NCBI GenBank assembly: GCA_001898145.1
Contig: MKSR01000047.1
Coordinates: 538,461 to 602,460 of the forward strand
From: Dyadobacter sp. 50-39
Lineage (GTDB): Bacteria > Bacteroidota > Bacteroidia > Cytophagales > Spirosomataceae
Length of the DNA stretch: 64,000 nucleotides
Direction of reading: 5' to 3'
Position 1 is the stretch's first letter; each line of letters starts with the position of its first letter. The translations under genes were made by a program, and so were the position numbers. This document shows, piece by piece, positions 1 through 9,386 of the stretch. The notes under the pieces are model-generated. The model saw nothing but the letters and a program-made list of their open reading frames with translations, was not told the DNA's origin and did no database searches.

Positions 1-11
1 TTAGTCTTTAG

Positions 12-31
12 CCGTCGACTTAAGTCGACGG
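12..31. repeat. 20-base perfect palindrome
   Basis: CCGTCGACTT is followed directly by its reverse complement AAGTCGACGG. It lies about 30 bases past the stop of mtaB, which is read toward it. It could be a weak terminator hairpin or one copy of an interspersed palindrome. No T-run follows, so termination is uncertain. Confidence 0.5.
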
Positions 32-62
32 TAAGAGATTAAAAATAGTTTGTTAGTTTTTA

Positions 63-1391
63 TTAATGAATCAAAATCTCTTCCTGAATTTCGGTTACTT
101 CCATCAGCCCGTCTCCATTGATATGATCATACCGCACTTCCTTGGTCTCATTAATCAATAGCGGGTCATATTTCACAGCCACGCGAACGTAGTTCCCGGT
201 GAATCCAAGCATCTGTCCATTCTGCACCTCATCTTCAAAAAGTACTTTGCCTTCTTTGCCGATCTGGCTTTCATAGAAGAACCGTTTCTTCTTGTCCGAA
301 AGAATATGCAGCATTTTCGACCGCTCCGCCCGTTCCGCCTTTGGAACAACGGGCCGGATCGCTAATGCAGTCGTATTCTCCCGTTCCGAGTAAGTGAATA
401 CGTGCAAGTAGGATACTTCCAGCTCATTCAGGAAGTGATATGTCTCTTCAAAAAGCTCTTTCGTTTCACCGGCATGGCCCACGATTACATCTACGCCAAT
501 ACAGCAATCCGGCATCAATGACTTGATTTTCGCAACGCGTTCTGCATATAGTTCACGCTTGTAGCGGCGCTTCATCAAACCAAGCACCTTGTTGGAGCCG
601 GATTGCAATGGGATGTGAAAATGTGGCGCAAAACGTTCGGATTGTGCTACAAATTCGATGATCTCATCCGTGAGCAGGTTAGGCTCGATCGAAGAAATGC
701 GGAAGCGTTCAATTCCTTCCACCTGATCGAGCGCTTTGACCAGGTCGAGGAAAGTTTCTTCCCGGACACCATTACGCAAACCAAAATCGCCGATATTCAC
801 ACCGGTTAACACAATTTCCTTCACATCACGGGCTGCAATGTCGCGTGCGGCTTTCACAATGTTTTCGATACTGTCGGAGCGGCTTTTCCCACGGGCTAGC
901 GGGATCGTGCAATAGGCGCAGGGGTAGTCGCATCCGTCCTGTACTTTCAGGAAGGTGCGGGTGCGGTCGTTGAGCGAGTAGGAGGTATGGTATTCTACTG
1001 CATTGTCGATTGTTGAAGCGATCACCTGTGCGGGCTGACCAGACGGCGCTTTCTCGAATGTATCGATCAACTCCACGAGCCGGAATTTTTCGGCAGCTCC
1101 CAGAACGGCATCCACGCCGGGTATTTCAGAAATTTCTTTCGGTTTCAGCTGCGCATAGCAACCGATGATCGCAACATAGCCGTCCGCATTGATTTTCTGT
1201 GCCTCGCGCACAATCTTGCGACATTTTTTGTCTGCATTCTCGGTCACCGAGCAGGTGTTGATGATAAAAATATCCGGGTTTTCGTTGAACTCTACTTTGG
1301 TATATCCCTTATCCTCGAACATCCGTCCGATGGAAGAGCTTTCGGAGTAATTCAACTTGCACCCTAAGGTATAGAAAGCGACTTTTTTCAT
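63..1391 (-). CDS. mtaB: tRNA t6A37 methylthiotransferase MtaB
   Basis: Likely adds the methylthio group to C2 of N6-threonylcarbamoyladenosine at tRNA position 37, a radical-SAM reaction in the cytoplasm using two 4Fe-4S clusters. The N-terminal UPF0004 domain shows the three cluster cysteines C11, C47 and C78. The radical SAM triad is C154, C158 and C161 in the motif CDYPCAYC, and a TRAM-like C-terminal stretch follows. Length (442 residues) fits the MtaB/MiaB family. The N-terminal GCKLN form and overall pattern favour MtaB over MiaB or RimO. It stands alone, with a TAATTTTG -7-like element on its strand at 1409-1416. Confidence 0.88.
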   Translation of the reverse strand: MKKVAFYTLGCKLNYSESSSIGRMFEDKGYTKVEFNENPDIFIINTCSVTENADKKCRKIVREAQKINADGYVAIIGCYAQLKPKEISEIPGVDAVLGAAEKFRLVELIDTFEKAPSGQPAQVIASTIDNAVEYHTSYSLNDRTRTFLKVQDGCDYPCAYCTIPLARGKSRSDSIENIVKAARDIAARDVKEIVLTGVNIGDFGLRNGVREETFLDLVKALDQVEGIERFRISSIEPNLLTDEIIEFVAQSERFAPHFHIPLQSGSNKVLGLMKRRYKRELYAERVAKIKSLMPDCCIGVDVIVGHAGETKELFEETYHFLNELEVSYLHVFTYSERENTTALAIRPVVPKAERAERSKMLHILSDKKKRFFYESQIGKEGKVLFEDEVQNGQMLGFTGNYVRVAVKYDPLLINETKEVRYDHINGDGLMEVTEIQEEILIH

Positions 1392-1427
1392 TGTTTTTAA
1401 ATATCCTGCAAAATTACATCTTTATTA

Positions 1428-3263
1428 TCAACGCTTTAAATAATCTCCAAAAGAAGATTGCAGGTAGGCTTTGCCCAGATCTTCTTCCAGCTTTGGCAAA
1501 CCACCGCTTTTCTCGGTGATATTTCCTCCGATGTTATCCCTTACGATGAAGCCGTCGGGGCGCATCCAGCCAAGGCCATTGTTAAATGCGAAATAGGCAA
1601 AATCGTGGCGCCCCTGTTTGAAAATGTCGTTGCTCCACGCAAAAGTTCCGGAAGGAAGACGCATCTGGTTTAAAATCGTAGCGGCCAGGTCGGTTTGTGA
1701 CGCGAGCGTGTCCACCCGAGCGGGCGTGGCCGTGAGGGCGCCTCCGAGCAAGAGCATCGGAATATGAAACTCCGAAGGCTTGTCTTTACGTGTCTCTGGC
1801 ATCGGATGCCCATGGTCGGCAATGATCACCACGAGCGTGTTTTTCCACCAAGGTTTGGTTTGCGCCTCACGCAGGAATGCGCCGAGGGATTCGTCGGTAT
1901 AATGTAGTGCGTTCAGAAACAAATGCTCCGGGTCGTTGCCCCGGATTACTGTTTTGGTGGGCACTTCAAATGGCTCGTGACTACTCAGCGTGAACATCGT
2001 CGAGAAAAACGGCTGCTTTTCTTTGTCCAGATCATTTAGTAGCCTTTTGAATACCACGTGGTCATGCGCGCCCCATTTGGAATTCATGTCTTTTGAATCA
2101 AAGTCATTGATATCGACGATCCGGTCAAAACCCTGTTGGAGAAAATAGGATTTCATATTGGCGAACTCGGTTTCGCCACCGTAATAGAAAGAAGTCTGCC
2201 AGCCGTTGGTCTTAAAAATCGTTGGAAGTGAAGGCAGCGAAGCAGTCTTTTTGGGAATTTTAATGATAGAAGTGGTTGGTTGTGCGGGGTAGCCGCTTAG
2301 AATGGCTACCATTCCCTTGTCACTGCGGTTTCCGCTTGCATATATATTGGTAAAAAGCAGCCCTTCTCTGGAAATCCGGTCGAATTGAGGCGTAATGCCT
2401 TCTACTCCTCCCAGTGATCCGACCGCTTTCGCAGTGAAGCTCTCCCAGATGATCACCAGCACATTCTTTTTGCCGGTAGTGTCGATAACCTGTCTGGTAG
2501 CTCCGTTGTTCTGATACAGGCTCGCCACCGTGGCATTTGCTTGCGCCTCTTCCGTGTATTTGAATGGGTTCTTGCTGGAATAAGCAGCATTCAGTACCGA
2601 CCGCATATAATTCCAAGGCACATTTACCGCCGCATAGTTTGCAAACGACTTGTCGCTGAAATACACCGCGCTCTCATTCATCGGCGCCAGCTGAAAGCCG
2701 CCGCGAATGGGAATGATGAGGCTTCCCGCAAGCACAAGGAATGCGGGGATCGTATACCAAAGCGGCAAGCGCCGGAAAGCGCCGGTAATGCGCCGGATAA
2801 TAGTTTGCAAAACGCGGTTGACCAGGAAAATCAACGCGGCCAGCAACAGGCACAGCTGCCACACCGGCGCCGCGCCCATCGACGCGAATGCTTCCGCGGG
2901 CGTTTCGAGGTAATGCAGCGATGTAGCATCGATCCGGAAGCCCCAGGCGCGGAACAGTTCGAGATCCACGACCGTGAGCAGCGTGATGAGCGAAACAATG
3001 ACAACGGTATAAACCGACAATGTCTTCCGGTACCATTCCCAGCGCTGGCCGGTAAGCATCATTAATAAGGTGGGGATCGCCAGAATATACGCCGCGAAAG
3101 AAATATCCATCGGCAGGCCATGGCCTGCGCTTGCTACCCACAGTGACGACGGTAATTCAAGTGCCTTTTTGTAATGGTATGCCAGGAAAATGAGCCGGAA
3201 AAATTGGAACACGACAACCCAGGCCAGCCCGTATAGGGCAATAAATTCAAGTCTCTTTCGCAT
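1428..3263 (-). CDS. LTA synthase/sulfatase-family membrane phosphotransferase
   Basis: A 611-residue membrane protein. About five hydrophobic segments fill the first 190 residues, followed by a periplasmic alkaline-phosphatase-fold domain of the sulfatase/LtaS type. The segment IIWES near residue 272 and the SGNRSDKG segment match the metal and nucleophile regions of this family, with Ser probably replacing the usual Thr. ADHGHPMPE near residue 500 is the C-terminal metal site. Bacteroidota lack lipoteichoic acid, so transfer of a phospho-alcohol group to an envelope glycan or lipid is inferred rather than known. It is divergent from the glutamine synthetase III gene. Confidence 0.75.
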   Translation of the reverse strand: MRKRLEFIALYGLAWVVVFQFFRLIFLAYHYKKALELPSSLWVASAGHGLPMDISFAAYILAIPTLLMMLTGQRWEWYRKTLSVYTVVIVSLITLLTVVDLELFRAWGFRIDATSLHYLETPAEAFASMGAAPVWQLCLLLAALIFLVNRVLQTIIRRITGAFRRLPLWYTIPAFLVLAGSLIIPIRGGFQLAPMNESAVYFSDKSFANYAAVNVPWNYMRSVLNAAYSSKNPFKYTEEAQANATVASLYQNNGATRQVIDTTGKKNVLVIIWESFTAKAVGSLGGVEGITPQFDRISREGLLFTNIYASGNRSDKGMVAILSGYPAQPTTSIIKIPKKTASLPSLPTIFKTNGWQTSFYYGGETEFANMKSYFLQQGFDRIVDINDFDSKDMNSKWGAHDHVVFKRLLNDLDKEKQPFFSTMFTLSSHEPFEVPTKTVIRGNDPEHLFLNALHYTDESLGAFLREAQTKPWWKNTLVVIIADHGHPMPETRKDKPSEFHIPMLLLGGALTATPARVDTLASQTDLAATILNQMRLPSGTFAWSNDIFKQGRHDFAYFAFNNGLGWMRPDGFIVRDNIGGNITEKSGGLPKLEEDLGKAYLQSSFGDYLKR

Positions 3264-3351
3264 TGGTGGCTGTGAACAATTTGCAAAGTTCTTAAAAATG
3301 CGCTAACCTGTGGTAACCGGCGGGCAGCTATTGTGAAAATGTGGAAGTGAA

Positions 3352-3383
3352 TTGTTGTTCGTATCGGTAAATAGATAATTTTG
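3352..3383 (+). promoter_or_regulatory. Bacteroidota-type promoter of GSIII gene
   Basis: TAATTTTG at 3376-3383 matches the -7 consensus TAnnTTTG. TTGTTG at 3352-3357 supplies the -33 element with 18-21 bases between. The start codon lies 28 bases downstream. Confidence 0.55.
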
Positions 3384-3411
3384 GGGAGAATTAATATAAA
3401 TCAGTAAATAC

Positions 3412-5598
3412 ATGACGTTTCGTTCCAAAGCTTTTGAGATTGCGCAAGGCCGTATCTCGCCTGTTTTGACCCCTCCCACAGAAAAAGTAGCCGACCTTTA
3501 TGGCAGCAATACATTCAGTGATGATGTGATGAAGACCCTGCTCTCGGCAGAGGCCTATTCCAAAATCTCCAACGCGATTCGGTCCGGTTCGACCATCGAC
3601 CGGGAAGTGGCCGAAGAGGTGGCCGCGGCGATGAAGTCGTGGGCCATTTCCAAAGGCGCTACGCACTACACGCACTGGTTCCAGCCGTTGACGGGAACTA
3701 CCGCCGAAAAGCACGATTCATTTTTTGATCTCACCATGGACGGCAAGGCGGTAGAGAAATTCAAAGGCAGTGCATTGGTCCAGCAGGAGCCTGACGCGTC
3801 TTCGTTTCCCAGTGGCGGTTTGCGCGCCACATTCGAGGCGCGGGGCTATACCGGTTGGGACCCGAGCTCTCCCGCGTTTTTGATGGACAATGGAGCCGGT
3901 GGTAAGACGCTATGTATCCCTTCCGTTTTCATATCTTACAATGGAGAGGCACTCGATTACAAAGCGCCGCTGCTGCGTTCGCTGATGATGCTCGACAAGG
4001 CGGCTACCGGTGTTTGTCAGTATTTCAATCGGGATGTGGCCAAAGTAACACCGACTTTGGGTATAGAGCAGGAATATTTCCTGGTCGATAAGGCATTGTA
4101 CTACGCCCGGCCGGACCTGTTAATGTCTGGTCGCACAGTGTTTGGACATAACCCTGCCCGTGGTCAGCAGCTTGACGACCATTACTTCGGATCTATCTCT
4201 CCGCGTGTGAATGCCTTCATGGTGGATTTTGAGTTTGAAGCATTGAAACTGGGTATTCCAGTTCGTACCCGTCACAACGAAGTAGCCCCGGGCCAGTTCG
4301 AATGCGCACCGACTTTCGAGGAGGTGAACCTGGCTATCGATCACAATGCATTGCTGATGGATTTAATGCAAAAAATCGGCGACAAGCATAATTTTCAGGT
4401 GCTTTTCCATGAGAAACCTTTTGCGGGGATCAATGGAAGCGGAAAGCACAATAACTGGTCGCTGTCGACGGATACGGGCATTAACCTGCTCGCCCCGACT
4501 TCGAAACCGAAAGAGAACCTGCGTTTTCTGACCTTCCTGATGAATGTCGTGAAGGCCGTGCATGACCACGCCGATCTTCTGCGCGCATCCATTTCATCTG
4601 CCGGTAATGAGCACCGCCTGGGCGCGAATGAAGCGCCGCCGTCCATCGTGTCGGTGTTCCTGGGTGGCGACCTTACCAATATGCTGGAAGAACTGGTGAG
4701 CAAGGGGGAGATTACGCTGGAAAAAGGGGAAAACTTCTACTATAAACTGGGTATTTCCCGCATTCCGAACCTTCAACGCGATAACACCGATCGTAACCGC
4801 ACGTCGCCATTCTGTTTTACAGGAAATAAATTTGAATACCGCGCTGTGGGAAGCTCGCAAAACAGCGCCTCACCTATGATCATCCTTAATACGATCGTAG
4901 CAAATCAGCTGCTTGATTTCAAACGTGAAATGGACGAGCGGCTGGCGTCAGGAGAAGAAAAGAAGGTGGCGACCGTGGAGATTCTAAAACGCTACTACCT
5001 CGAATCTAAAAACATCCTTTTTGAAGGAAACGGCTATTCCGACGAATGGATCGAAGAAGCGGCCAAACGTGGTTTGAGCAATATTCGGGAAACTTTCGAT
5101 GCCCTGTATGCCTATAAAACAGATAAGACGGTAGCTGTTTTTGAAAGAACCGGTGTACTTAGCTCGCGCGAGCTGCACGCCCGCTACGAGATCGAGCTGG
5201 AAAACTATGTGAAGAAATTGCAGATCGAATCCCGTGTGATTGGCGACCTTGCATTGAATCACATCGTGTCGACGGTCGTAAAATATCAGTTCAAACTTGC
5301 GCAGACAGCCCGCTCACTGACGGATCTCGAAATGCTGGAAGAAGCCGAGCCAATCAAAGAGATTATCCGTGACATCTCGTCGCATGTAGTGGTGATCAAG
5401 AAACTGGTTCATCAAATGACGGAAAGCCGCAAGAAGGCTAATAATATCGACGAGCTTTTCGAGCGCGCCAAGTGCTACGGATCGGAAGTGAAAGGCTATT
5501 TCGACCAGATCCGTTATCATGTGGACAAGCTTGAATTGCTGATCGATGATGAAGACTGGCCGCTGGCCAAGTACCGTGAAATGCTATTTTTGGAGTAG
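3412..5598 (+). CDS. glnN: Glutamine synthetase type III
   Basis: ATP-dependent ligation of ammonia to glutamate; cytoplasmic, nitrogen assimilation. At 728 residues it has the length of GSIII, much longer than GSI or GSII. Visible landmarks are the GSIII N-terminal domain, the GIEQEYFLVD metal-binding strand near residue 204, GQFECAP (281-287), the NGSGKHNNWS segment near 343, and GNEHRLGANEAPP near 400. The family usually forms a double-ringed dodecamer. A short acidic protein follows within 30 bases and a type II glutamine synthetase lies convergent beyond it, so the cell appears to keep two unrelated isoforms side by side. Confidence 0.95.
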   Translation: MTFRSKAFEIAQGRISPVLTPPTEKVADLYGSNTFSDDVMKTLLSAEAYSKISNAIRSGSTIDREVAEEVAAAMKSWAISKGATHYTHWFQPLTGTTAEKHDSFFDLTMDGKAVEKFKGSALVQQEPDASSFPSGGLRATFEARGYTGWDPSSPAFLMDNGAGGKTLCIPSVFISYNGEALDYKAPLLRSLMMLDKAATGVCQYFNRDVAKVTPTLGIEQEYFLVDKALYYARPDLLMSGRTVFGHNPARGQQLDDHYFGSISPRVNAFMVDFEFEALKLGIPVRTRHNEVAPGQFECAPTFEEVNLAIDHNALLMDLMQKIGDKHNFQVLFHEKPFAGINGSGKHNNWSLSTDTGINLLAPTSKPKENLRFLTFLMNVVKAVHDHADLLRASISSAGNEHRLGANEAPPSIVSVFLGGDLTNMLEELVSKGEITLEKGENFYYKLGISRIPNLQRDNTDRNRTSPFCFTGNKFEYRAVGSSQNSASPMIILNTIVANQLLDFKREMDERLASGEEKKVATVEILKRYYLESKNILFEGNGYSDEWIEEAAKRGLSNIRETFDALYAYKTDKTVAVFERTGVLSSRELHARYEIELENYVKKLQIESRVIGDLALNHIVSTVVKYQFKLAQTARSLTDLEMLEEAEPIKEIIRDISSHVVVIKKLVHQMTESRKKANNIDELFERAKCYGSEVKGYFDQIRYHVDKLELLIDDEDWPLAKYREMLFLE

Positions 5599-5627
5599 TT
5601 TTGCAATTGAATCAAACAACAAAGAAT

Positions 5628-6179
5628 ATGAATCCCGGATTTGATCCAGAAGAAATCGCGCAGCTCAAAGCCGAATGCAAGGCAGAGAATTCGAACTTTA
5701 TATATGTAGAGGACGAGTTTGAAGACGACGGCGATAACAACGAGCATGCGCACGTGCAGTTTGTAGGTACTTATAAAAATCAGGAGGTCATTTACGACGC
5801 GCTGATCTACACGCTGCGCCTGCACCACTCGACGCTCGTGTACGACGAAGCGCTGGAAAGGCTCAAAAAAGAAATGCCCAACTACATTTCTCAGGATGAG
5901 CGCCCGGCCAACTACAAGATCAGCGAAGAGCAGGAAGATGAAGCAGAATTATTGCTTACTGAATTTATCGAAGAAATCGAGGAAGGAGAGGAAATTACGG
6001 TTCGTGAGCACGTGGAAGTCGATGACCAGTTCGAATACGGGGTAGGCCTGGAAGTTGGTTTGAATAAGACGGAGATCGATGAGGAGGTAATCAGCGATTT
6101 TATCAAGGCCTTCAATGCAGACAACGTGCAACTCGATCCCACCTTGTATTCGTTTACCGGAAGCGAGGAAGAGGATTGA
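5628..6179 (+). CDS. Acidic protein of unknown function, downstream of GSIII
   Basis: A 183-residue protein that I do not recognise. It is very rich in Asp and Glu, with clusters such as EDEFEDDGDN near residue 28 and a long Glu-rich helix near 105-125. It has no signal peptide or membrane segment and is probably a soluble alpha/beta protein. An upstream in-frame TTG would add nine residues, but the ATG chosen begins a compact N-terminus and keeps a 29-base spacer after the GSIII stop. The close spacing suggests co-transcription with GSIII; a partner or regulatory role is only inference. Confidence 0.7.
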   Translation: MNPGFDPEEIAQLKAECKAENSNFIYVEDEFEDDGDNNEHAHVQFVGTYKNQEVIYDALIYTLRLHHSTLVYDEALERLKKEMPNYISQDERPANYKISEEQEDEAELLLTEFIEEIEEGEEITVREHVEVDDQFEYGVGLEVGLNKTEIDEEVISDFIKAFNADNVQLDPTLYSFTGSEEED

Positions 6180-6190
6180 TCCGAAAAACA

Positions 6191-6219
6191 AAAGCGGCCA
6201 TCTTTTGGATGGCCGCTTT
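6191..6219. terminator. Bidirectional terminator hairpin
   Basis: A 12-base perfect stem AAAGCGGCCATC/GATGGCCGCTTT with a 5-base loop lies between the convergent acidic-protein and GSII genes. The A and T ends give short U tracts in both directions. Confidence 0.8.
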
Positions 6220-6242
6220 GCAAAATATGTCGTTCTGCGGAA

Positions 6243-7253
6243 TTAGATAGCAGATTTAACGGTCTTGATGATACGTGCTGCAACTTTGTAAGGATCAGCA
6301 GCAGAGTTCGGACGACGGTCTTCCAGGTATCCGTTCCATCCTTTTGCAGGCACTGTAACAGGGATACGGATAGAAGCACCACGGTCAGAAACACCGTAGC
6401 TGAAATCGTGGATAGAAGCAGTTTCGTGCTTGCCAGTCAGACGGAGGTGATTGTCAGCACCGTAAACTTCGATGTGCTCTTTCACGACAGGGCGGAATGC
6501 TTCGCAAATTTTGTCGAAAGTATCTTTGCTTCCGGCAGTTCTCAAAGTAGAGTTTGAGAAGTTAGCGTGCATACCTGAACCGTTCCAGTCAAGTGCGCCA
6601 AGCGGCTTGCAGTGCCAGTTGATCGAAACACCGTATTTCTCACCGATTCTTTCGAGCAGGTAACGTCCAAGCCAGATCTGGTCACCAGCTTCCTGTGCAC
6701 CTTTTGCGAAGATCTGGAATTCCCACTGTCCTGCGGCTACTTCTGCATTGATGCCTTCTACGTTCAAACCTGCTTCGAGGCAAGCGTCAAGGTGCTCTTC
6801 TACGATCTCGCGGCCGAATGCGTTAGCAGCGCCCACCGAGCAGTAGTATGGTCCCTGTGGGGCCGGGTAACCGCCCGCAGGGAAACCGAGAGGCTTGTTG
6901 GTTTCGTTATCCCAAAGGAAATATTCTTGTTCAAATCCGAACCAGAAGTCGTTATCACCATCTTCAATAGTAGCACGGCCATTTGACTCGTGAGGAGTTC
7001 CGTCAGCGTTCAATACCTCGCACATTACCAGGTAGCCATTTTTGCGCTGTGGATCGGGGATAATGTAAACCGGTTTCAGCAAACAGTCGGACGAACCGCC
7101 AGGAGCCTGCTCAGTTGACGAGCCATCAAACGACCACATTGCGCAATCTTCCAGTTTTCCACTAAAATCGTTTTCAATTTTGGTTTTGCTGCGTAAACTT
7201 TGGGTCGGCTTGTAGCCATCCAACCAAATATATTCCAGCTTGGACTTTGACAT
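6243..7253 (-). CDS. glnA: Glutamine synthetase type II (eukaryotic-like)
   Basis: A 336-residue cytoplasmic glutamine synthetase of the short GSII type known from eukaryotes, Streptomyces and many Bacteroidota. The beta-grasp N-terminal part contains MWSFDGSST near residue 40. The catalytic part has FEQEYFLW (near 106), EVAAGQWEFQ near 170, and LTGKHETA near 271, followed by the arginine-rich SDRGASIRIP. It catalyses the same reaction as the GSIII encoded 0.6 kb away but belongs to a different fold-length class. It is convergent with the GSIII transcript and separated by a bidirectional terminator, so the two are independently expressed. Confidence 0.93.
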   Translation of the reverse strand: MSKSKLEYIWLDGYKPTQSLRSKTKIENDFSGKLEDCAMWSFDGSSTEQAPGGSSDCLLKPVYIIPDPQRKNGYLVMCEVLNADGTPHESNGRATIEDGDNDFWFGFEQEYFLWDNETNKPLGFPAGGYPAPQGPYYCSVGAANAFGREIVEEHLDACLEAGLNVEGINAEVAAGQWEFQIFAKGAQEAGDQIWLGRYLLERIGEKYGVSINWHCKPLGALDWNGSGMHANFSNSTLRTAGSKDTFDKICEAFRPVVKEHIEVYGADNHLRLTGKHETASIHDFSYGVSDRGASIRIPVTVPAKGWNGYLEDRRPNSAADPYKVAARIIKTVKSAI

Positions 7254-7570
7254 AATAGTACTAGATAAAGTGGTGACGAATAATTATAACGGCACAATAT
7301 TAATGCAAAAATGTATTTACAAAAAATAAATGTTAGGAAAAATTAACCTTATGCAAAATATTATTGTGTTCGTGGTAGTATTGTCAGTAAAAAATGTATT
7401 ATTCTAATAAACTGGACGTGTTTCAAAAAATGCGGTTTCGGGGAGATTTTTTGCTAAAATCTTCGAAACAGGTTAAAAATATGCCTTTGAAGCTATAAAA
7501 TACCAAGAATATCCTATGATATGCGATTTTTGAATGCGGGACCGGATAGAATTCTGCGGGGATTGTAAAT

Positions 7571-7603
7571 TTTGTGCCATTGCCGATATTTTGTATATTT
7601 TTG
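7571..7603 (+). promoter_or_regulatory. Promoter of rsmE
   Basis: TTTG at 7571-7574, a 21-base spacer, then TATTTTTG at 7596-7603, matching the TTTG/TAnnTTTG pair. The ATG follows 44 bases later. It supports the downstream start over an earlier in-frame ATG at 7534. Confidence 0.6.
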
Positions 7604-7647
7604 AAGGCTTTGGCACCAGTTGCTCACATTATCATAATATTGGAAAA

Positions 7648-8358
7648 ATGCATTTGTTTTACCAGCCTGACCCTCACGTTTTTGAACTGGACGAGGAGGA
7701 AGCAAGGCATAGTTCGAAGGTTTTAAGGCTCGGTTCCGGCGACATGATTTACGTCACCAATGGCAGAGGTCTGTTGCAAAAGTGCCGGCTTAACATTCAG
7801 GGGCGGAAAGTAAGTTATGAGGTGATAGAATCCAAAGTGGCCGAGCGCCGGAACTTCGCTATTAATATGGCCATAGCACCCACACGAAAGGCTGAACGTA
7901 ACGAATGGATGGTCGAAAAAATGACGGAGATAGGGGTGGAGCGGATAGATTTCATCGTAACGGAACACACCAATCCTGAGACGCTTAACCGGGTGGTGAA
8001 CCTGACGAGGCTGAACCGCATCGCCGCCGCAGCCATGAAACAGTCGCAACAGTATTTTATGCCTTTAATTACAGTAAACAATAAGTATGAATCGTTTATT
8101 AATAATGTGGGCGATGCCGTCCGTTTGATTGCCTACGTACCCGAACAAAATACGGTGGAACACGTTTTTAGTAAAATAAAGAAAGGCGACGACACTACAT
8201 TGCTGATAGGCCCGGAAGGCGATTTCAGCCCGAAGGAAGTGGAACTGGCTTTGGAAAGCGGTTTTCAAACGGTGTCGCTCGGGCCGACGAGGCTTCGTAC
8301 GGAAACGGCTGCTGTTGCGGGATGCCACGCGATTAACCTGGCGCAGGTTTTGCAATGA
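7648..8358 (+). CDS. rsmE: 16S rRNA (uracil-1498-N3)-methyltransferase
   Basis: Methylates N3 of U1498 in 16S rRNA with SAM. The N-terminal PUA-like domain (about 1-70) starts MHLFYQPD and has the HSSKVLR segment. The SPOUT knot at the C-terminus shows IGPEGDFS near residue 190 and LGPTRLRTETA near 213, the hallmark of RsmE. The 236-residue length is usual. An in-frame ATG 114 bases upstream was not chosen because it would prepend a non-conserved leader and place the start before the visible promoter. Confidence 0.93.
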   Translation: MHLFYQPDPHVFELDEEEARHSSKVLRLGSGDMIYVTNGRGLLQKCRLNIQGRKVSYEVIESKVAERRNFAINMAIAPTRKAERNEWMVEKMTEIGVERIDFIVTEHTNPETLNRVVNLTRLNRIAAAAMKQSQQYFMPLITVNNKYESFINNVGDAVRLIAYVPEQNTVEHVFSKIKKGDDTTLLIGPEGDFSPKEVELALESGFQTVSLGPTRLRTETAAVAGCHAINLAQVLQ

Positions 8359-8593
8359 TTGAATGAGTGAATGAGTGAATGTGTGAATGTGTGAATGTGT
8401 GAATGTGTGAATTTTGAATGACTGAATGATTGAATATGTCAGCAATCTGAAAATAGCGCAATTCCTAGTGCACGGGTCTAGCCACTAATTTAATAGTGTA
8501 TTCAGTCATCCAAAAATTCATTCACTCATTCACTCATTCAATCATTCAATCATTCAATCATTCACTCATTCAATCATTCACTCATTCAATCAT
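8356..8593. repeat. Two opposed arrays of a degenerate octamer
   Basis: From 8356 to 8434 about ten units of TGANTGAA or TGTGTGAA stand in tandem, starting on the rsmE stop codon. From 8517 to 8593 about nine units of NTCATTCA, the reverse complement, run up to the next start codon. The 82 bases between are non-repetitive. The arms could pair into a long imperfect hairpin. The right array stays open in the downstream reading frame, but the translation is repetitive and not likely to be made. Confidence 0.8.
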
Positions 8594-8597
8594 TAGT

Positions 8598-9257
8598 ATG
8601 AACGCCCGACTCCTCGTTATCGCCCTCCTGTTCTGCACCGCAGGCGCATCGTTCGGGCAATCGTCGTTAAAAATCGCGAAGCTGAAATATGGTGGAGGCG
8701 GCGACTGGTATGCTAACAAAACCTCACTTCCTAACCTGATCAAGTTCTGTAATGCCGAATTGAAGATGAACATCAATCCGGTGGAAGATGTGGTGGAAGT
8801 GGGTAGCCCGGACATTTTCTCGTATCCGTTTGTGCACATGACCGGGCACGGAAATGTTGTTTTCAGCGATGCAGAGGCACAGAATCTGAGAAATTACTTG
8901 CTATCGGGTGGTTTTCTGCATGTGGATGACAACTACGGCCTCGACCAGTTTATCCGGCGGGAAATGAAGAAAGTCTTTCCGGAGCTTTCGTTCGTCGAGC
9001 TTCCGTACGATCATCAGGTTTATCATATGAAATACAACTTCGCGGATGGCCTGCCGAAGGTTCACGAGCATGACGGCAAGCAGCCGCAGGGCTTCGGACT
9101 GATCTGGCAGGGGCGCCTGATCTGTTATTATAGCTACGAAACCGACCTCGGCAATGGGTGGGAAGACCAAAGCGTCTACAACGATCCGGAGGAAATGCGC
9201 CGGAAGGCGTTGCAGATGGGGGCCAACCTGCTAAGCTATGCATTCATGATCGAGTAA
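8598..9257 (+). CDS. DUF4159 domain protein, exported
   Basis: A 219-residue protein with a signal peptide (about 1-21, ending ASFG-Q). The body matches my memory of the DUF4159 family: LKYGGGGDWYANKTSLPNL near the start, then FVHMTGHGN near residue 75 and the GGFLHVDDNYG segment near 102, which resembles a class I glutamine-amidotransferase-like fold. Function is unknown. Homologues are often near MoxR/BatA-type genes, which are not seen here. The ATG after the octamer array was chosen because it gives a clean signal peptide. Confidence 0.8.
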   Translation: MNARLLVIALLFCTAGASFGQSSLKIAKLKYGGGGDWYANKTSLPNLIKFCNAELKMNINPVEDVVEVGSPDIFSYPFVHMTGHGNVVFSDAEAQNLRNYLLSGGFLHVDDNYGLDQFIRREMKKVFPELSFVELPYDHQVYHMKYNFADGLPKVHEHDGKQPQGFGLIWQGRLICYYSYETDLGNGWEDQSVYNDPEEMRRKALQMGANLLSYAFMIE

Positions 9258-9342
9258 GTTGCAGCTGGTCCGGGTACGGGTTCGCCTATGGTTATATTCC
9301 AAATTTAGTTTTTGAAATTTCGGTTTTCTAACCTTTGGCACT

Positions 9343-9350
9343 TACTTTTG
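9343..9350 (+). promoter_or_regulatory. Possible -7 element of desaturase gene
   Basis: TACTTTTG matches TAnnTTTG, 36 bases before the start codon. No convincing -33 element is seen at the right distance. Confidence 0.35.
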
Positions 9351-9386
9351 TACAAAGTTTAGCATATTAATATTTTCCGCCGTTCC

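Noticed and set aside
2541-3065. 174-residue plus-strand frame inside the LTA-synthase-like gene
   Set aside because: Arg/Gln-rich shadow of the membrane region on the other strand.
8496-8597. N-terminal extension of the DUF4159 gene through the octamer array
   Set aside because: The translated part is only a repetitive His/Ser/Ile pattern from the DNA repeat, and ATG 8598 begins a clean signal peptide.
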